NCBI GenBank assembly: GCA_046758845.1
Contig: JBHIBA010000071.1
Location: 1-17,724 of the forward strand
Length of the DNA stretch: 17,724 nt
Source: JBHIBA01 sp046758845
Lineage (GTDB): Bacteria; UBA8248; JACPRG01; G963555815
Direction: 5' to 3'
Shown: positions 14,749-17,724 of the stretch, one piece after another
Numbering within the stretch: position 1 is the stretch's first letter
Layout: every line of letters begins with the position of its first letter
Notes under the pieces: generated by a model
Databases searched by the model: none
Told to the model about the DNA's origin: nothing
What the model saw: the letters and a program-made list of their open reading frames with translations, nothing else
Made by a program: the position numbers and the translations under genes

Positions 14749-14837
14749 ATGTTGAACGATTTCTATCCGGGGGCTTCCGCTACGGCCCCGATATTCACCC
14801 CTTTCACCCCACACCGGGGCTTCTAGAAAGCGGCTAT

Positions 14838-15275
14838 TCAGGCCTTCGCGGAGACGAGGCGCCTTCCGCCTTCACCCGCGAGAGCTAAGTAGGCAATCGC
14901 GGTGACCCCGCCGAAGACGACATGCCAGAGCAGGCTGGGAATCGTCGCGGCAACGGCCGAAGCGGTCCATTGGGGAGCCATCCCCAGACCGATGGGCATG
15001 AGGGTCAGGGGCCCGAGGAACCACCAAAGAAATCCGTACACCATCCCCCACAGGATTCCGCTGAGTGGACCTTCGATCAGTCTGTCAAAGTAGTAGCCGA
15101 AGGTCCCGCCGATGACGGTGCTGATCAGCAGGTGAACCCCGAAACCCAGGACGCCCGAAGAGCCGCCGACCAGACCGGCAATCATCGGCAGGGCGCCCTT
15201 ATCGGCCATCCACAGGCCGAAAACCAGGCCCCCAAGTAAACCGGCGATGCTTCCTCTAAGCACCTTCTCAAGCAT
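14838..15275 (-). CDS. Four-helix membrane protein of unknown function with internal duplication
   Basis: Not assigned to a named family. The 145-residue protein has four hydrophobic segments (about 8-24, 41-63, 70-93, 108-133), many Gly residues and little extramembrane sequence. The halves look duplicated: GLLGGLVFGLW with ALPM in the first and GILWGMVYGFLWW with TLMP in the second. Each half then has a helix with one buried His (GFGVHLLIS, His 48; SLLWHVVFG, His 118). Similar Gly-rich small membrane proteins of unknown role occur in other bacteria. ATG at 15275 has AAGGAAAA directly upstream. It begins 36 nt after the stop of the NPC-repeat gene, so the two are probably co-transcribed. Confidence 0.75.
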   Translation of the reverse strand: MLEKVLRGSIAGLLGGLVFGLWMADKGALPMIAGLVGGSSGVLGFGVHLLISTVIGGTFGYYFDRLIEGPLSGILWGMVYGFLWWFLGPLTLMPIGLGMAPQWTASAVAATIPSLLWHVVFGGVTAIAYLALAGEGGRRLVSAKA

Positions 15276-15311
15276 TTTTCCTTCTCCTTCTCCCGCTATT
15301 CGGCCGGGAGT

Positions 15312-15572
15312 CTAATTGGCCCGCGGAACTGCGCAGGGGTTCGCAGGAACCGCGCAAGGATTGCGCGGAGCGGCGCAGGGGTTCGCGGCAACGGCGCAGG
15401 GATTGCGCGCCGCACTCGCACAGGGATTCGCCTGTTGGACGGCGCATGGATTTGCGGCCCGTCCGCTCCGGGAAGAAACCGCAGAGCCGGCCCCGGGCGC
15501 AGAAGCGACGACCAGGGAAACCGCCAAAGTCATGCCGGCCAACAGGCTGGCTGGAACAATGAGTCTGCGCAT
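15312..15572 (-). CDS. Small secreted protein with six Asn-Pro-Cys repeats
   Basis: Function unknown. The 86-residue product has a Sec-type signal peptide (MRRL, then a hydrophobic core to about 24, Ala-rich cleavage region 24-31). It is followed by a mature part of about 50 residues made almost wholly of NPCA units, with Cys at 43, 51, 59, 66, 73 and 80 (spacing 8, 8, 7, 7, 7). There are no other Cys residues and no folded domain. The tandem is visible in the DNA as roughly 21-24-nt units. ATG at 15572 has AAGGAG at 8-nt spacing, which supports real translation. NPC-rich low-complexity tails occur in exported proteins of several environmental bacteria; metal binding is a guess. It is the first gene of a probable two-gene unit with the membrane protein. 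Confidence 0.7.
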   Translation of the reverse strand: MRRLIVPASLLAGMTLAVSLVVASAPGAGSAVSSRSGRAANPCAVQQANPCASAARNPCAVAANPCAAPRNPCAVPANPCAVPRAN

Positions 15573-15665
15573 GAGACTTTCTCCTTATTTTTCACAGTCA
15601 AACTCTTTCCGCAGTTTCCGCCCACAAGCTGTTGAACCTTAGACCGCCGTGTGTGGCCGAGGATT

Positions 15666-15776
15666 CAGGATTTTTGAGAGGTTGGCGGAAAATAACCCCT
15701 TTCCGGGGAGACGAAAGGAGGAAAATCCTGCGCCGGGCCGGTTTTCACCGGGTCTCGACCTGCTCCGTGCTATCAT
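15666..15776. promoter_or_regulatory. Divergent intergenic region: inverted repeat and possible pdxA promoter
   Basis: The 228-bp gap 15573-15800 separates the minus-strand NPC-repeat gene from pdxA. It holds a 9-bp inverted repeat, CAGGATTTT (15666-15674) and AAAATCCTG (15722-15730), enclosing a small CCCC/GGGG hairpin. An extended -10 for the plus strand, TGC-TATCAT, lies at 15768-15776. No good -35 was found, so the promoter call is weak. No clear promoter was seen for the minus-strand pair. Confidence 0.35.
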
Positions 15777-15800
15777 TCGGCAGGAGTCAAAAAGATTGAC

Positions 15801-16826
15801 ATGGCCGCCCCGAATCATCGCCCGCAACGACCTGTAATCGCTCTCACCCCGGGAGACCCCGCCGGGATCGGACCCGAGATCGTCCTTCGGGCCGCCGCCG
15901 ATTCCGCCCTTGCCCGGACGTGCCGCCTGATCGTCGTCGGAAACCGGGGGATCCTGGAAAGCGCCGCCCAAGTCCTGAGGGCCGCGGAAGGCCGCATAGC
16001 CCAAAACAGGTTGAAGGGCCTGGAGATACACGAAGCCGGAAGGATCCGCCCCGGGAAGGTTCCATGGGGAAAGGTCTCGGCGACCGCCGGACGCTTCTCG
16101 TACGAGTGCGTGGAAGCGGCCGTTCGCCTCATTCAGGCCGGAGGGGCGGACGCCTTGGTCACGGGCCCCATCTCCAAGAAGTCCTGGGAACTTGCGGGTC
16201 TGACGTATCCGGGGCACACGGAGGCCCTGGCGGAACTCACCGGGACGAAGGATTTCGCCATGACCTTCTTCGCCGGCCCTCTCCGAGTGGGGCTCGTGAC
16301 GGCGCACCTTCCCCTGCGAAAGGTGGCCCCGGCCATCCGCCGCCGGGCCGTCCTGAGAACCCTTCGGGTCTTGAACCGATGGCTCCGCGAGGCAGAGGGC
16401 AAAAGGAGCCCCCGAATCGCCGTCAGCGGCCTGAATCCGCACGCGGGAGAGGGCGGCAAGCTCGGCATCGAGGAAGAGACGGAGGTCTCCCCGGCCATCG
16501 CCGCCGCGAGAGAAGAAGGAATCCTGGCTGAGGGCCCTTTCCCCGCCGACGCCCTGTTTGCCCGAAGCGGCCGGAGCGGAACCCGGTGGGACGCCTTCGT
16601 CGCCATGTATCATGACCAGGGACTGATTGCGGCCAAGCTTCTGGGACGCGGCCAGGCCGTGAACGTCACCCTCGGACTTCCCTTCGTCCGGACCTCCCCC
16701 GATCACGGGACCGCTTTCGACATCGCGGGTCGGGGAGTCGCGGACCCCCGCAGTCTTATCCAGGCCGTTCGGCTGGCGGCGCGGCTTTCATCCGGACCGG
16801 CGGGGCGGCGACCCAAGCGAAAATGA
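15801..16826 (+). CDS. pdxA: 4-hydroxythreonine-4-phosphate dehydrogenase
   Basis: NAD-dependent step of the DXP-dependent pyridoxal phosphate pathway, forming the unstable amino-ketone used by PdxJ. The 341-residue protein shows ALTPGDPAGIGPEI (14-27), VTGPISK (120-126), PGHTE with metal-ligand His 139, SGLNPHAGE with His 214, AMYHDQGL with His 271, and LPFVRTSPDHGTAFDIAG (293-310). ATG at 15801 is the only sensible start; AGGAG lies 14 nt upstream, rather far. The stop overlaps the rsmA start by 4 nt. PdxA next to rsmA is a frequent arrangement, as in E. coli, which supports both calls. It is transcribed away from the TCA cluster. Confidence 0.96.
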   Translation: MAAPNHRPQRPVIALTPGDPAGIGPEIVLRAAADSALARTCRLIVVGNRGILESAAQVLRAAEGRIAQNRLKGLEIHEAGRIRPGKVPWGKVSATAGRFSYECVEAAVRLIQAGGADALVTGPISKKSWELAGLTYPGHTEALAELTGTKDFAMTFFAGPLRVGLVTAHLPLRKVAPAIRRRAVLRTLRVLNRWLREAEGKRSPRIAVSGLNPHAGEGGKLGIEEETEVSPAIAAAREEGILAEGPFPADALFARSGRSGTRWDAFVAMYHDQGLIAAKLLGRGQAVNVTLGLPFVRTSPDHGTAFDIAGRGVADPRSLIQAVRLAARLSSGPAGRRPKRK

Positions 16827-17671
16827 CCCGAGGGGTCCGCTCAAAACGCACAAGGGGCCGCCTGGGCCAGCACTTTCTCCGCGACCCGTTCGTCCTGCGC
16901 CGGATCGCCTCATTCCTCCGCCCTGAAAAAGGGGACCTCGTGGTGGAGATAGGGGCCGGCCGGGGCGCGCTGACGCGGATTCTGGCCCGAGCCGTGAGCC
17001 CCGCCGGCCGCCTGATCGCCCTGGAACTGGACCCAGACCTCGCGGCCGACCTGCGCCGCAAGTTCGCCGGAGTCCCGGGCGTCTCCATCCTCGAGGCGGA
17101 CGCCCGGACGTTCGATTTTTCGGCCGTCGCCCGCACCGGGGGGAGGACCGTTCGCGTCGTCGGAAACCTCCCTTATTATGCGGCGACCACCATCCTTCTG
17201 AATCTCCTGAAGTGGCGAGGGCGCATCCAGGACGTTGTGGTCATGGTCCAGAAGGAGGTGGCCGATCGGATCGCCGCGAACCCCGGCTCCAAAGACTACG
17301 GGAGGCTCTCCGTGGCCATGCAACTCTGGTGCGAGGTGGATCTCGGATTCGACGTGGACCCCAAGGCCTTTCGCCCCCCGCCGAAAGTCTTCTCCACCGT
17401 CCTGCGCCTCATTCCGCAAACCCGGCCCCGAGTGCCCCTGAGCGACCCGCACTTCTTCGAACAAATCGTCCGCGCCTCCTTCGCCCAAAGACGTAAGACG
17501 CTTCTGAATAACCTCAAGGCCCACTTCGGCAGGGAGGAAGTGGCCCGCATCCAACAAGCCCTGGCCGAGTGCGAGATCGATCCCGCCCGGCGAGCGGAGA
17601 CGCTCAGACTGGAAGAGTTCGCGAGGCTGTCGGACAGATTGGCAAAGAAGGGAGAAAATCAGAAAATTTAG
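16823..17671 (+). CDS. rsmA: 16S rRNA (adenine1518/1519-N6)-dimethyltransferase
   Basis: Dimethylates two adjacent adenines in the 3' hairpin of 16S rRNA during late small-subunit assembly, using S-adenosylmethionine. The 282-residue protein has the N-terminal LGQHFLRDP (14-22; the usual Asn is His here), the SAM loop VEIGAGRGALT (41-51), the ribose-binding acid in ALELD (68), EADA (91-94) and the catalytic NLPYYAATTIL (115-125). The C-terminal helical domain contains RASFAQRRKTLLNNL. The length is standard and the gene is complete. The ATG overlaps the pdxA stop (ATGA), so translation is coupled. The TAG stop is the first part of a G6/C6 hairpin. Often called ksgA, since loss gives kasugamycin resistance. 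Confidence 0.96.
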   Translation: MTRGVRSKRTRGRLGQHFLRDPFVLRRIASFLRPEKGDLVVEIGAGRGALTRILARAVSPAGRLIALELDPDLAADLRRKFAGVPGVSILEADARTFDFSAVARTGGRTVRVVGNLPYYAATTILLNLLKWRGRIQDVVVMVQKEVADRIAANPGSKDYGRLSVAMQLWCEVDLGFDVDPKAFRPPPKVFSTVLRLIPQTRPRVPLSDPHFFEQIVRASFAQRRKTLLNNLKAHFGREEVARIQQALAECEIDPARRAETLRLEEFARLSDRLAKKGENQKI

Positions 17672-17700
17672 GGGGGCTTTTTTGAAAACCAGCCCCCCTA
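17669..17700 (+). terminator. Terminator-like G6/C6 hairpin overlapping the rsmA stop
   Basis: Perfect arms TAGGGGGGCT (17669-17678) and AGCCCCCCTA (17691-17700), 12-nt loop containing TTTTTGAAAA. The stem starts with the TAG stop codon itself. The string GGGGGGCTTTTTTGAAAA is shared with the hairpin after sucC. It is followed at once by the boundary motif rather than a T run. Confidence 0.5.
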
Positions 17701-17702
17701 AA

Positions 17703-17721
17703 ACCCCCCGGAAAACTTTTG
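17703..17721. repeat. Repeat boundary motif at the right window end
   Basis: ACCCCCCGGAAAACTTTTG, identical over 19 bases to 1-19 and 12176-12194 and in the same orientation. Probably the start of another repeat module that lies outside the window. Confidence 0.8.
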
Positions 17722-17724
17722 TTT

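Noticed and set aside
15330..15450. A CRISPR-like or tandem-repeat array at the NPC-repeat gene.
   Set aside because: The units are only about 21-24 nt, diverged and without spacers, and they translate as one signal-peptide-bearing frame of NPCA repeats.
15639..16706. A 355-codon minus-strand frame opposite pdxA.
   Set aside because: It is the antisense of a clear pdxA and lacks any recognisable motif or start context.
1..17724. Circular molecule or terminal redundancy suggested by the same 19-mer at both ends.
   Set aside because: The bases after the 19-mer differ (ACGG at the start, TTT at the end), so the ends do not overlap. They are two copies of a repeat.

Overview
The window is a GC-rich bacterial segment, dense with genes, most of them on the minus strand. 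It carries a nearly complete set of dicarboxylate and C6 enzymes of the TCA cycle. The enzyme types are a two-subunit 2-oxoglutarate:ferredoxin oxidoreductase, a succinate dehydrogenase with a single five-helix anchor like mycobacterial Sdh1, a two-subunit iron-sulfur fumarase, a lactate-dehydrogenase-like malate dehydrogenase and an NADP-type isocitrate dehydrogenase. This mix suggests an uncultured lineage of the Desulfobacterota, NC10, Rokubacteria or Acidobacteriota kind. I cannot fix the phylum from the sequence alone. Both ends of the window carry the same 19-base repeat, as expected of a contig whose assembly broke at repeats.

Layout, minus strand, read from right to left in the direction of transcription: icd-mdh with a good sigma-70 promoter; then fumA-fumB-sdhC-sdhA-sdhB, tightly packed behind a second good promoter; then sucC; then sucD, unusually separated from sucC by about 480 bp of repeats; then korA-korB, overlapping by 4 nt and preceded by one or two promoters; then a terminator and ndk. 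From mdh to korAB the gene order follows the reductive direction: oxaloacetate, malate, fumarate, succinate, succinyl-CoA, 2-oxoglutarate. No citrate synthase, ATP-citrate lyase or aconitase is present, so flux direction cannot be decided. Beyond icd, still on the minus strand, lies a small two-gene unit: a secreted protein with six Asn-Pro-Cys repeats and a four-helix membrane protein with an internal duplication. On the plus strand at the right end, pdxA and rsmA overlap by 4 nt.

The long non-coding gaps (1-448, 5051-5530, 11821-12288 and the last 50 bases) hold a modular family of intergenic repeats. Its parts are an inverted-repeat boundary motif (ACCCCCCGGAAAACTTTTG and variants), a hairpin-rich module here called M1, an approximately 142-bp module here called M2 (three copies), and G6/C6 hairpins at gene 3' ends. 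M1 hairpins differ in sequence between copies but keep their pairing. A different nested palindrome lies in the sucC-sdhB gap. These repeats, the possible Rieske-like ligand set in SdhC, and the NPC-repeat/membrane-protein pair are the least explained parts of the window.
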